From NCBI RefSeq assembly GCF_016862435.1, contig NZ_BOMY01000002.1, positions 434,001-498,000 on the forward strand: a DNA stretch of 64,000 nt. Direction: 5' to 3'. The notes beneath the pieces were generated by a model. It saw only the letters and a program-made list of their open reading frames with translations, had not been told where the DNA came from and ran no database searches. This DNA comes from Paractinoplanes tereljensis (lineage in GTDB: Bacteria; Actinomycetota; Actinomycetes; Mycobacteriales; Micromonosporaceae). The translations under genes and the position numbers were made by a program. Each line of letters starts with the position of its first letter. The stretch's first letter is position 1. Below are positions 18,088 through 26,818 of the stretch, piece by piece.

Positions 18088-21000
18088 CTAGTTGCGCACG
18101 ATGGTGAACGTGCTCGTGGTGTTCTCGATGTCCCGGTAGTTGTTGCTGAACTGCAGGTTGGTGAAGGTCGCCGTGCCGACCGCCGGGCCCTGACCCGACT
18201 CGGGCAGCGGGTTGGCCCAGATGCCGAAACCGGACTTGGCGTCGTACGCGTCACCGCTCTTCTGCGCACCACTGATCGTGATGTTGGTGAAGGTAGTGTC
18301 CTTGACCGGGTACTGCGGCGAGGTGGGCGACGTGTAGTTGGTCTGGAACATGATTCCGGAGTAGGTCGGGTCGACGATGTCGACGTTGCTCACCCGGATG
18401 CCCTGGAACACCTTCGACGCGCTGAACACCCAGATCGCCGGAAAGGTCTGCGCGCCCCAGAAGTGGCCGCCGGCCCGGACGATCGAGATGTTGTCGAACA
18501 CCGTCGGCGGGTCGGCCCCGAAACCGTTCATCGGGTAACCGAAGTCCAGCGAGCTGATCGTGATGCCCGAGTAGACCAGGGTGTCCGCGATGTAGATGTT
18601 CTTGAACGTGTTGGCGTACCCGCCGTAGACCGCGACGCCCGCCGCCCGCCACGTCAGGATCGACGTGAGGTTCTGGAAGGTGTTGTTGATCTCGTCGGAG
18701 CCGCCCGCGTCGATCGCCGAGAACAGCGCGAAGCTGTCGTCGCCGGTGGCCCGGGCCTCGTTGTTGTCGACCAGGTTGCCGGTGCTGCCGTTGGTCATGT
18801 TGATGCCGTCGGCGAACGTGTCCCGGATCCGGGTGTTCTTGATGACCATGTTGTCGGTGTTCGCGCCCCAGTAGAGGCACACCACGTGCTCGGCCCAGAT
18901 GTTGTCGATGGTGATGCCGGAGACGTTCGCGAAGTCGAACACCTTGCCCGGCCCGTCGATCCGGGTCGTGTAGTTGCCGAAGAACGCGAAGTTCTTGAAC
19001 GTCGAGCCGTTCGCGCCCGAGTCGGCCCGGAAGCCGGCGTCGGTCTCCGACTGAGTAGCGGGCGTGTAGAACCGGGTGTACCAGGGACCCGCGCCGGTCA
19101 CCACGATCGGCCGGCCGTAGACCTGCAGCTTGCTGGAGGTCTGGTAGTCACCGGCGGGCAGGTAGACACCGAGCTTGGTGGTGTCCTGCCGCGCGGTGTC
19201 CAGGGCGTTCTGCACCGACTGCTGGTCGAAGCCGGCCGGCACCACGTACTTGGAGGCGTCCGGGTTGGCCAGCGCCGCGACCTGCTCCAGGTTGATGAAG
19301 TCGATCGCGATGGTGCCCGAGTTGGCGCCGTCCTTCTGCAATTTGATAGTGCTACCAGCCGGGAACGAGCCGGTCAGCAGGATGTTCGCCTCGTCGTAGA
19401 TGTGCCGCGGGTTGGAGCCGGAGTTCTGCGGTGCGGTCTCGTCGCCGTACAGCCAGGCGTACTTCGAGGAGAGCGGCAGGGTCTTGTTGAGGCTGCCGTT
19501 CACGTACACGTTGATCGAGCTGGTGGTGCCGTCCGGGATGGAGAACCGGGCAACGATCGTGTTGGTGGCCGCGCGGGACGTCCACTGCACGTACGCCCCG
19601 GTCTGGTTGAGGGTCACGGCCTTGCGGCCGGACGCCTCGCCGGCCAGGTCGCCGACCGTCCGGTTGGGACCGACCACGGCCGCGCCGCCGCCGGTCGTGC
19701 CGTCCTCGGCCTCGTACATGTCGTACGGCATGTTGGCGCCGCGACCGACGAAGAACGGCTTCTCGGCGGTGTTGTTGGCCTGCTTGACGGCCAGTTCGTT
19801 GGCGTCGACCGCGATCACCGTGCGGACCGTGTACTTGCCGTTCACGGCGGTCCAGGTGCCGAGGTCGAGGGCCGGCGAGGAGGCGCCGGCGGCCAGGGTT
19901 CCGGTGTAGGAGCCGGTCAGCGTCTTCACCACGGTCGAGCCGTTGAGGATCGTCAGGGTGATGCCGTGCGCGCCGGAGGCCGAGGCCGCCGAGCCCTGGT
20001 TCTTGATCGTGGCCGAGAAGGTGACCGTGTTGCCGGCCGCCGGGTTGCCGGGCGACCAGGAGACGACCGAGGCGACCAGGTCGGAGCTGCTGACCGGGGT
20101 CACCACCAGGTTCGACGCAGAGGTGAACGCGTTGTTCGCCTCGTTGGTCTCGATCACCGCGTTCGACTCGTCCACCTTGGCGGACAGCGGGTAGGAGCCG
20201 GCGTCCCGGGCACCGATGTTGGCCGAGACGGTCGCCGATGCCCCGGCCGCGAGTGCGGCCACGGTGGCGGTGCCGACCTTCGTCGTACCCAGGTAGAAGT
20301 TGACGTTGGTGGCGGCCGCGGCGGCCGCACCGCCGTTGCGGACGACGGCCGACAGGGTCACCGCGTCGGTCTCGACCGGCGCGGCCGGCGCGAACGACAG
20401 GCCGGTGATGGTCAGGTCCGGGTTGGGTGCCGCGACGCCGATCACCTGGAACTCGGCGACCTGGCCGCTCGGCGCGCCGGTGTTGGCGGTGAAGGACAGC
20501 CGGACGTCGGCCGCGGTCCCGCTGACCGGAATGGTCACGGTGTTACCGGAGGCCGGGTTGAAGGTGTAGGTGGCCGAGCCGACCAGCGTGGTGAAGGCCG
20601 AGGAACTCTGCTCCCGGCCGAGGATCGAGAACGTCTGCTGCCGGGTGCCCCACGAGCTGTCCGGGTTGAGCTTGACCACGACCTGCTGCAGGGTGGCGTT
20701 CGCGCCCAGCTTCGCGGTGAGCAGAGCCGGGTACGCGCTGCCCTCCCAGTAGGTGGCCGTGTTCCCGTCGTTGGCGTTGGTGGCCACGAACGTGAAGATG
20801 GTCGAGGACGCCTCGATCGGCGCGTTGAGTGCGAGGTTGGTCCCACCGGTAGAAGTGCCGTTGCGGGTGACCGTGTTACTCGCGGCCGACACGTTGCCGG
20901 CCGCGTCCTTGGCCTGCACGTAGTAGGCGACGGTCGCGCTGTCCGGCTGACTGTCGGTGTAGGTGAGCACTCCCGCGCCGAGGCTGGTGCGCAGCACCCC

Positions 21001-21645
21001 GTTGGCGTACACGTCGTAGCCGGTCACCCCGACGTTGTCGGTGGACGCCGACCAGGCCAGCCTGATCTGCCCGGACGCGGGCTGGGTGTAGGCGAGTCCG
21101 CCGGGCGCGCTCGGCGCCTGGGTGTCGCCGCCGGTGACCGGGCCGTAGACCTCCAGCTCGGACAGTTGCCCGGCGGGCCACCCGGTGTTGCCGGTGAACG
21201 ACAGCCGGACGAAGCGCGCGGCCGCGGCGGTGAAGTCGATGGTCACGGTGTTTCCGGAGGCGGGGTTGAAGGTGTAGCCGGCCGATGCCTTCAGCGAGGA
21301 GAACGACGAGCCGTCGGTGCTGCCCTGGACGGTCAGGGTCTCGGTGCGGGTGGCCCAGGCGGTGGCCGGCGGCAGCTTCAGCACCGCCTGGTTGACCTGG
21401 ACGGCGGAGCCCAGGTCAACCTGCAGCCACTGCGGGAAGGCGTTGTTGCTGCTCTCCCAGTATGTGTTGGCGTTGCCGTCGCCGGCGTTACCGGCGCCGT
21501 AGACATCGGCGTAACTGCTGGCGCTGAAGGTCTTGCCGGCCGCCAGGTTCGGGCCGGCGGCGGAGGCTGCGGTGGGGACGGAGAAGATGGCGGCTACGAC
21601 TCCCGCCGCGGCGGACGCGGCAAGGAGTCTTTTGAATCGAGGCAT
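18088..21645 (-). CDS. Secreted multidomain GH87-type alpha-1,3-glucanase (mycodextranase)
   Basis: 1,185 residues. Signal peptide (1-~29, ...ASA/AG); discoidin/F5-8C-like domain (~30-170, sharing YTFNPASGNTVTI with a second one at ~270-405); fibronectin III (~175-265); two CARDB-like domains (~410-640); CBM6/35-like domain starting YDMYEAEDG (~650-790); then a right-handed beta-helix catalytic domain. Within it, ADG (D946) and GDD (D969, D970) have spacing 23/24, identical to the three catalytic Asp of the characterised GH87 enzyme Agl-FH1 (D1045, D1068, D1069). It should hydrolyse alpha-1,3-glucan outside the cell, such as fungal wall pseudonigeran. It is last in the operon, 44 nt after the GH13 gene. 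GH87 is strongly suggested but I could not run a profile search. Confidence 0.85.
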   Translation of the reverse strand: MPRFKRLLAASAAAGVVAAIFSVPTAASAAGPNLAAGKTFSASSYADVYGAGNAGDGNANTYWESSNNAFPQWLQVDLGSAVQVNQAVLKLPPATAWATRTETLTVQGSTDGSSFSSLKASAGYTFNPASGNTVTIDFTAAAARFVRLSFTGNTGWPAGQLSELEVYGPVTGGDTQAPSAPGGLAYTQPASGQIRLAWSASTDNVGVTGYDVYANGVLRTSLGAGVLTYTDSQPDSATVAYYVQAKDAAGNVSAASNTVTRNGTSTGGTNLALNAPIEASSTIFTFVATNANDGNTATYWEGSAYPALLTAKLGANATLQQVVVKLNPDSSWGTRQQTFSILGREQSSSAFTTLVGSATYTFNPASGNTVTIPVSGTAADVRLSFTANTGAPSGQVAEFQVIGVAAPNPDLTITGLSFAPAAPVETDAVTLSAVVRNGGAAAAAATNVNFYLGTTKVGTATVAALAAGASATVSANIGARDAGSYPLSAKVDESNAVIETNEANNAFTSASNLVVTPVSSSDLVASVVSWSPGNPAAGNTVTFSATIKNQGSAASASGAHGITLTILNGSTVVKTLTGSYTGTLAAGASSPALDLGTWTAVNGKYTVRTVIAVDANELAVKQANNTAEKPFFVGRGANMPYDMYEAEDGTTGGGAAVVGPNRTVGDLAGEASGRKAVTLNQTGAYVQWTSRAATNTIVARFSIPDGTTSSINVYVNGSLNKTLPLSSKYAWLYGDETAPQNSGSNPRHIYDEANILLTGSFPAGSTIKLQKDGANSGTIAIDFINLEQVAALANPDASKYVVPAGFDQQSVQNALDTARQDTTKLGVYLPAGDYQTSSKLQVYGRPIVVTGAGPWYTRFYTPATQSETDAGFRADSGANGSTFKNFAFFGNYTTRIDGPGKVFDFANVSGITIDNIWAEHVVCLYWGANTDNMVIKNTRIRDTFADGINMTNGSTGNLVDNNEARATGDDSFALFSAIDAGGSDEINNTFQNLTSILTWRAAGVAVYGGYANTFKNIYIADTLVYSGITISSLDFGYPMNGFGADPPTVFDNISIVRAGGHFWGAQTFPAIWVFSASKVFQGIRVSNVDIVDPTYSGIMFQTNYTSPTSPQYPVKDTTFTNITISGAQKSGDAYDAKSGFGIWANPLPESGQGPAVGTATFTNLQFSNNYRDIENTTSTFTIVRN

Positions 21646-21689
21646 AGCGGGAGCGAGCCTTTCTTCCGTGAAAAGCCCCCGGCTCCCTG

Positions 21690-23267
21690 TCAGGCCGTCA
21701 AACGCAGCCACACGGCGGTGTCCTGGGGGAGGCGGTCACCGTCGAGTGGGCCACTGGCGAGCAGGGAGGTCTCGTGGTCCGGCAGGGGGATCGGGGAGCC
21801 GGACATGTTGACGACGCAGGCGAACCGGTCGCCTCGGGTGTAGGCCAGGACCTCGGGGCCGAGGTCCAGCCAGGACATGGCGGGCCGGTGCAGCCCGTCC
21901 TCGGTGCGGCGCAGGGCGATGGCCTCGCGGTAGAGCTCGAGCATCGAGGTGGGGTCGCCGGTCTGCGCCTCGACGGTCAGGTCCTTCCATTCGGGTAGTT
22001 GGGGCAGCCAGGGCTCGGCGGTGCTGAAGCCGAACGGCGGTTCGTCGCCGCTCCACGGCAGCGGCACCCGGCAGCCGTCCCGGCTGTGCCCGCGCCGCGC
22101 CCACATCGGATCTTGAAAACTGGAGAAAGGGATGCTCTCGTTCTCCCAGAGACCGAGCTCATCGCCCTGGTAGATGTAGGTGCCGCCGGGCAGCGATAGG
22201 GACAGCAGCGCGGCCGCACGGGCCCGCCGGGTGCCGAGCGAGAGGTCGACGGGGGTGCCGTCGAGGTTGTTGTCGAAGCTGAACGTGGTGTCGGCCCGGC
22301 CGTAGCGGGTGACGTGCCGGGTGACGTCGTGGTTGGACAGCACCCAGGTGGCCGGGGCGCCGATGGCGAGGTGCGCGTCGAGGGTGCGGTCGACGCATTC
22401 GCGCATCAGTCGCGGGTCCCAGGCGCAGCCGAGGAAATCGAAATTGAACGCCGCGTGCAATTCGTCCGGGCGCAGGTAATTGGTGAATCGTTCGACCTCG
22501 GGCATCCAGACCTCGCCGATCAGGGCGCGGTCGGGATATTCGTCGGCCACCCGCCGCCAGGCACGATAGACGTCGTGCACCTCGTCGAGGTCGTGGAACG
22601 GGTGTTTCGCGCCGTCGACCACCTCCGGCAACAACGGGTCCTTGAAGAGCAGAGCCGCCGAGTCGATCCGGATGCCGTCGACGCCGCGGTCGAACCAGAA
22701 TCGAAGAATGCTCTCGAACTCGGCCCGCACGTCCGGGTGGTCCCAATTCAGATCCGGCTGTTCGGGTGTGAAGAGATGCAAATACCAAGACCCATCGGGT
22801 GTACGGGTCCAGGTGGTGCCGCCGAACTCCCCCCTCCAGTTCGTCGGCATTTCGTCGCCGTTCTCGCCACGCCCCGGCCGGAACCAGAAATAGTCCCGTT
22901 CCGGTGCGTCGGGTGAGGCCAGGGCCGCCTTGAACCACGGGTGCTCGCTGGAGATGTGGTTCGGGACGATGTCGACGATCATGCGAATGCCGACCGCGTG
23001 CGCCTCCTCGATCAGGGCCTCGGCCTGGGCGAGCGTGCCGAAGGCCGGGTCGATGTCGCGGAAGTCGGCCACGTCGTAACCGGCGTCGGCCATCGGCGAG
23101 GGGTACCACGGACTCATCCAGATCGCGTCGACGCCCAGGTCACGCAGGTGCCCCAGGTGCGCGCGGATGCCCTGGACGTCCCCGATGCCGTCGCCGTCGG
23201 TGTCGGCGAAGCTCCGCGGGTACACCTGGTAAATGACCGCGCTACGCCACCACTCGGTTGTGGACAC
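21690..23267 (-). CDS. GH13 alpha-glucosidase
   Basis: 525 residues, cytoplasmic (no signal peptide). It is a (beta/alpha)8 GH13 enzyme of the oligo-1,6-/alpha-glucosidase group. The nucleophile Asp is in GVDGIRIDSAA, the acid/base Glu in ALIGEVWMP and the transition-state Asp in VLSNHDVTRH; the start YQVYPRSFADTDGDGIGD is diagnostic. It hydrolyses imported alpha-glucosides to glucose. GTG at 23267 is preferred (AGG five nt upstream); GTG at 23273 and a start at 23318 are alternatives. It follows the two permease genes on the same strand, as in Streptomyces aglEFGA-type operons. Confidence 0.95.
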   Translation of the reverse strand: MSTTEWWRSAVIYQVYPRSFADTDGDGIGDVQGIRAHLGHLRDLGVDAIWMSPWYPSPMADAGYDVADFRDIDPAFGTLAQAEALIEEAHAVGIRMIVDIVPNHISSEHPWFKAALASPDAPERDYFWFRPGRGENGDEMPTNWRGEFGGTTWTRTPDGSWYLHLFTPEQPDLNWDHPDVRAEFESILRFWFDRGVDGIRIDSAALLFKDPLLPEVVDGAKHPFHDLDEVHDVYRAWRRVADEYPDRALIGEVWMPEVERFTNYLRPDELHAAFNFDFLGCAWDPRLMRECVDRTLDAHLAIGAPATWVLSNHDVTRHVTRYGRADTTFSFDNNLDGTPVDLSLGTRRARAAALLSLSLPGGTYIYQGDELGLWENESIPFSSFQDPMWARRGHSRDGCRVPLPWSGDEPPFGFSTAEPWLPQLPEWKDLTVEAQTGDPTSMLELYREAIALRRTEDGLHRPAMSWLDLGPEVLAYTRGDRFACVVNMSGSPIPLPDHETSLLASGPLDGDRLPQDTAVWLRLTA

Positions 23268-23339
23268 GAGCACCTGCTTTCTCGCATGGGTGAGTCGGCC
23301 CGGTAAGCCCGGACCCAATTTCTAGTGATATTTAGGGTT

Positions 23340-24212
23340 TCAGCCCTTGAGGCTGCCCGTGGTCAAACCGGCCATGATGTTCCGCTGGAAGATCAAGAAA
23401 ATGATCACCGTGGGAATGGCGGCGATGACCGAAGCGGCGACGACCACGTTCATCGGGGTGCCGCCGGAGAAGGCGTAGATGCCGACGCTGAGCGTGCGCG
23501 TCTCCGGTGACGGCATGACCAGCTTCGGCCAGAGGAAGTCTTTCCAGACGTAGGTGACCGCGAAGATCGACACCACGCCGAGAATCGGCCGGGACATCGG
23601 CAGGATGATCGACCAGAGCGTGCGCAGCGGCGAGGCGCCGTCCACCTGGGCGGCCGCGATCAGGTCCTCGGGGATCGAGTCGAAGAACCGCTTGAGCAGG
23701 AAGATGTTGAACGCGTTGGCGACCAGCGGCAGCCACAGCGCCCACGGCGAGTCGATCAGGCTGACGTGCACGAGCGGCAGGTCGATCGCGGTCACGTACT
23801 GCGGGACGATCAGCACCATCGCCGGGATCATCAGGGTCGCCAGCATCGCGCCGAGGATCACGTTGCCGAACATCGGCCGCAGCTTGGACAGGGCGTACGC
23901 CGCGGCGGTGTCGAAGATGAGCTGGAAGACCACCGCGCCGGCCGCGTAGTAGAACGTGTTGAACATCAGCTTGGCGAGGTTCAGGTTGTTCCACGCGTCG
24001 GTGTAGTTCTGGGTCTGCGGGTCCTTCGGCCAGATCGTCGGCGGGGTCTGCGCGATCTCCTGGCCGCTCTTCAACGCGCCGGTGACCATCCAGTACAGCG
24101 GGCCGATGAAGACCAGGGTGAAGACGACGATGACGGCGGTGAGGATCGTCCAGTAGAGGAACCGGCCGCGGCCGCGCCGCAGTTGCGCCTGGGAGATGAG
24201 GGTTCGCGACAT
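23340..24212 (-). CDS. Carbohydrate ABC transporter permease (MalG-type)
   Basis: 290 residues, six transmembrane helices, CUT1 family. The cytoplasmic EAA-loop (DLIAAAQVDGASPLRTLWSIILPMSRP) contacts the ATPase subunit. It forms the channel with the upstream permease. Only 4 nt separate it from that gene, so they are co-translated. No ATPase gene is present; CUT1 transporters in actinobacteria commonly share a genome-wide MsiK-type ATPase. The substrate is presumably an alpha-glucoside, judged from the neighbouring GH13 and GH87 enzymes. Confidence 0.94.
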   Translation of the reverse strand: MSRTLISQAQLRRGRGRFLYWTILTAVIVVFTLVFIGPLYWMVTGALKSGQEIAQTPPTIWPKDPQTQNYTDAWNNLNLAKLMFNTFYYAAGAVVFQLIFDTAAAYALSKLRPMFGNVILGAMLATLMIPAMVLIVPQYVTAIDLPLVHVSLIDSPWALWLPLVANAFNIFLLKRFFDSIPEDLIAAAQVDGASPLRTLWSIILPMSRPILGVVSIFAVTYVWKDFLWPKLVMPSPETRTLSVGIYAFSGGTPMNVVVAASVIAAIPTVIIFLIFQRNIMAGLTTGSLKG

Positions 24213-24216
24213 CGTC

Positions 24217-25161
24217 TCAGTCCTGTTTCGTGGTCAGTCGCACGTACACGGCGGAGAAGGCGGCCAGCACCAGCAGCATGATCACGCCGAGTGCCGCGGC
24301 GCCGTTGAGGTCGTTCTGGAAGAAGCCGTGCTGGTAGATCAGGTAGGCCACCGAGGTCGCCGAGTCCTGGGTGCCGGCGCCGTTGGCCAGGATCAGGGGC
24401 TCGATGAAGACCTGCATGGTGGCGACGATCTGCAGCATCGCCAGCAGCGCGAGGATGAGCCGGGTCTGCGGGATCGTCACGTTCCAGATCCGCCGGAAGA
24501 TCCCGGCGCCGTCCAGCTCGGCCGCCTCGTACAGCTCGCCCGGGATGTTCTGCAACGAGGCCAGATAGATCAGTACCGCGCCGCCCATGTTCATCCAGGT
24601 CGAGGCGAGCACCATGGCCGGCATCGTCATGGTCGGCGACTGCATCCACTCCGACGTGGGCAGGTGCAGGAACTTGAGGATGGCGTTGAACAGGCCGGCG
24701 TCGCTCGGGTCGTACGCGTAGTACTTGAACAGGAACAGCGCCGAGGCCGGCGGCAGCATCACCGGCAGGTAGACCAGGATCCGCAGGTAGCCCTTGCCGT
24801 GCCGCAGCTCGTTGAGCAGGATCGCCACCACGAACGGGACGAGGTAACCGAGGATCAGGGCCAGGACCGTGAAATAGAAGGTGTTCTTCCAGGCGGTCCA
24901 GAAGCTCGGGTCCTGCACGATCCGGGTGTAGTTGTCGAAGCCCACCCAGCTGGTCACGCCGCGCTTGGTGTGCTGGAAGCTCATCACGATGCCGCGGATC
25001 ATCGGGAACCAGGAGAACAGGGCGAAGCAGAAGATCGCCCCGATCAGGAACGCGTAACCGGTGAGGTTGTCCCGAAGTTTGCGCCCCCGGCGGGTCTGCA
25101 CCTTCACCGCGTACACCCGGGGTGTCCGTTTGGTTTCCGGGACGCTGGTCATCGTCGCCAA
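24217..25161 (-). CDS. Carbohydrate ABC transporter permease (MalF-type)
   Basis: About 314 residues with six transmembrane helices and an EAA-type loop (ELYEAAELDGAGIFRRIWNVTIPQTR). I chose TTG at 25161, which sits 7 nt after GGAG; ATG at 25152 (MTSVPETKRTP) would also serve. It pairs with the downstream MalG-type permease. A hairpin between this gene and the binding-protein gene probably lowers its expression relative to that protein. Confidence 0.93.
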   Translation of the reverse strand: MATMTSVPETKRTPRVYAVKVQTRRGRKLRDNLTGYAFLIGAIFCFALFSWFPMIRGIVMSFQHTKRGVTSWVGFDNYTRIVQDPSFWTAWKNTFYFTVLALILGYLVPFVVAILLNELRHGKGYLRILVYLPVMLPPASALFLFKYYAYDPSDAGLFNAILKFLHLPTSEWMQSPTMTMPAMVLASTWMNMGGAVLIYLASLQNIPGELYEAAELDGAGIFRRIWNVTIPQTRLILALLAMLQIVATMQVFIEPLILANGAGTQDSATSVAYLIYQHGFFQNDLNGAAALGVIMLLVLAAFSAVYVRLTTKQD

Positions 25162-25186
25162 CGAAAGCTCCTGCAGTAGAGAAGGG

Positions 25187-25212
25187 GTGCGGGGGCCTTT
25201 CGGCCCCCGCAC
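25187..25212 (-). terminator. Intercistronic hairpin (attenuator) after the binding-protein gene
   Basis: An 11-bp perfect GC stem with a TTTC loop begins 4 nt after the binding-protein stop. There is no strong U-run, so it probably acts as a partial terminator or 3'-end stabiliser, giving more binding protein than permease. Confidence 0.7.
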
Positions 25213-25215
25213 GTG

Positions 25216-26598
25216 TCAGCCGTTCGAAGCCAGCAGCTGGTTGGTCTTCGTCTCGGCGGTCTTGAGCAGCTCGTCGATGTTGGCGTTGGGGTTGGTCAGC
25301 ACCCCGGACATCGCGCTGTCGAGCACCGCGTAGATGGCCTGCGCGTTGACCGGCTCACCCTTGATCGGCACCGGGGTGGCCTCGAAGAGACCGAAGTTCT
25401 CGCTCGGCACGTTCTGGTTGGCCTTGCGGGCGTCGAGCTCCTGCTTCTGCGCCTCGGTGCCGTTCGCGAAGAGCAGCGGCTGGGGCAGGCCGACCGGCTG
25501 GTTCTGGGTCTTGGCCCGGGCGTAGTCGAACTGGCCCTTGCCCGGCGTCAGCTTCTCGAAGGCGATCCACTTGAGACCGGCCTTGACCTGCTCCGGGGTG
25601 AGGTCCTTGCGGAAGAAGTAACCCTCGCCGCCGCCCAGCGTGCCCTTGGCCGCGCCGTCCTGGCCGGGCAGCGGGGCCATCGCCCAGTCCTGGTACTTGC
25701 CCTGGAACTGCTGGACGATCGCGGTGGTCGCGTCGGGCGCGCCGACGAACATGCCGACCTTGCCACCGGCGGCGTTGGTCAGCAGGTCGGCCCACTGCAG
25801 CAGCTGCCGGGTGCCCATGCTGTTGTCGCCGTACCGCATGTCCTTGAGGTTCTGCAGGACCTGCTTGCCCTGGGCGTTGTTGAAGTCGGCCTTCTTGTTG
25901 TCGGCCGACAGGATCTGACCGCCCTGCGAGTAGAGCTCGGCGGTGAAGTGCCAGCCACCGGTGTTGCCGGCGCTGTACTCCGAGTAGCCGGAGACCCCGC
26001 CGCCGAGGGCGGCGATCTTCTTGGCCGCCGTACGGACATCGGCCCAGGTCTTGGGCGGGTTGTTGACGTCCAGACCGGCCTTGGTGAAGAGGGTCTTGTT
26101 GTAGAGCAGACCCATCGAGTAGTTCTTGGTCGGGACGGCGTAGATCTTGCCGCCGTCGGTGAAGACCGCCTTGAGCGCCGGGTCGACGCTGTCCCAGCTG
26201 GGGATGTTGTCCTTGGTCGCGTACTGGGTGATGTCCAGCGCCTGGCCGGAGTCCAGCACCTGCTGCAGGTCGGTCATGTAACCGTAGAAGACGTCGGTCT
26301 GGGTGCCGCCGGTGAGGCGGGCGGTGAAGTCCGGCGGGTTGTTGCACTGCTGGCCGACGCTGACGCTCTTGATCGTGATGTCGGGGTTTTCCTTCTCGAA
26401 CGCCGCGACGTCGTCGTTCCAGTTCTTCAAGAGGTCTTTCTGCGAGCCGTCGGGCTGGCAGTCGACCGTGATCACGGTCTTGCCGGCGGCGGACTTCCCG
26501 GAGTCGTCATCGCCCTTGGTGGAGCAGGCGGTAAGGCTGAATCCCAGGCCGGCCACGAGCGCGATCGCCGCAACCTTCCGGTACTGCGGTACGGACAT
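25216..26598 (-). CDS. Extracellular sugar-binding lipoprotein (ABC transporter)
   Basis: 460 residues. A lipoprotein signal ends in FSLTAC; the Cys would be lipidated and anchor the protein on the outer face of the membrane. The remainder is a family-1 solute-binding protein (TVDCQPDGSQKDLLKNWNDD near the N-terminus, AVPTKNYSMGLLYNK, GGGEGYFFRK). It captures the oligosaccharide and delivers it to the MalF/MalG-type permeases downstream. ATG at 26598 follows GAAGGG. Promoter-like hexamers and the LacI-family gene lie upstream. The ligand is inferred to be an alpha-1,3- or alpha-1,4-linked gluco-oligosaccharide. Confidence 0.94.
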   Translation of the reverse strand: MSVPQYRKVAAIALVAGLGFSLTACSTKGDDDSGKSAAGKTVITVDCQPDGSQKDLLKNWNDDVAAFEKENPDITIKSVSVGQQCNNPPDFTARLTGGTQTDVFYGYMTDLQQVLDSGQALDITQYATKDNIPSWDSVDPALKAVFTDGGKIYAVPTKNYSMGLLYNKTLFTKAGLDVNNPPKTWADVRTAAKKIAALGGGVSGYSEYSAGNTGGWHFTAELYSQGGQILSADNKKADFNNAQGKQVLQNLKDMRYGDNSMGTRQLLQWADLLTNAAGGKVGMFVGAPDATTAIVQQFQGKYQDWAMAPLPGQDGAAKGTLGGGEGYFFRKDLTPEQVKAGLKWIAFEKLTPGKGQFDYARAKTQNQPVGLPQPLLFANGTEAQKQELDARKANQNVPSENFGLFEATPVPIKGEPVNAQAIYAVLDSAMSGVLTNPNANIDELLKTAETKTNQLLASNG

Positions 26599-26698
26599 GC
26601 TGTCCAACCCTTCTTATGTCTGGCCTCGGTGAGCTGCGCATTCGTCACTGACGGCAATCGGTGTGACCTGGGTCTCGCCGTCATGTTTCGTGGAGGTG

Positions 26699-26727
26699 AC
26701 GATACAAAGACGAACCGTGTTACGCAA
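26699..26727 (-). promoter_or_regulatory. Candidate sigma-70-type promoter of the transport operon
   Basis: Read on the minus strand, TTGCGT (26722-26727), a 17-base spacer and TATCGT (26699-26704) form a reasonable promoter about 100 nt upstream of the binding-protein ATG. It lies downstream of the LacI gene terminator, so the transport operon has its own start. Confidence 0.45.
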
Positions 26728-26773
26728 GAAGGCGACTGACATGAGAAAAAACGCGACCGCAGCGCAAAAGTAG

Positions 26774-26799
26774 AAGGGCGGGCCCGAAGGCCCGCCCTT
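26774..26799 (-). terminator. Terminator of the LacI-family regulator gene
   Basis: An 11-bp stem (26774-26784 with 26789-26799) with a CGAA loop lies 20 nt downstream of the regulator stop and before the transport-operon promoter. Confidence 0.75.
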
Positions 26800-26818
26800 T
26801 GTTAGGAGAATTACCTGG

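Noticed and set aside
17215..21843. 1,542-codon open frame on the plus strand opposite the GH87-like gene
   Set aside because: Low-complexity Arg/Gly/Val composition and no domain features; the opposite strand encodes a signal peptide and recognisable domains.
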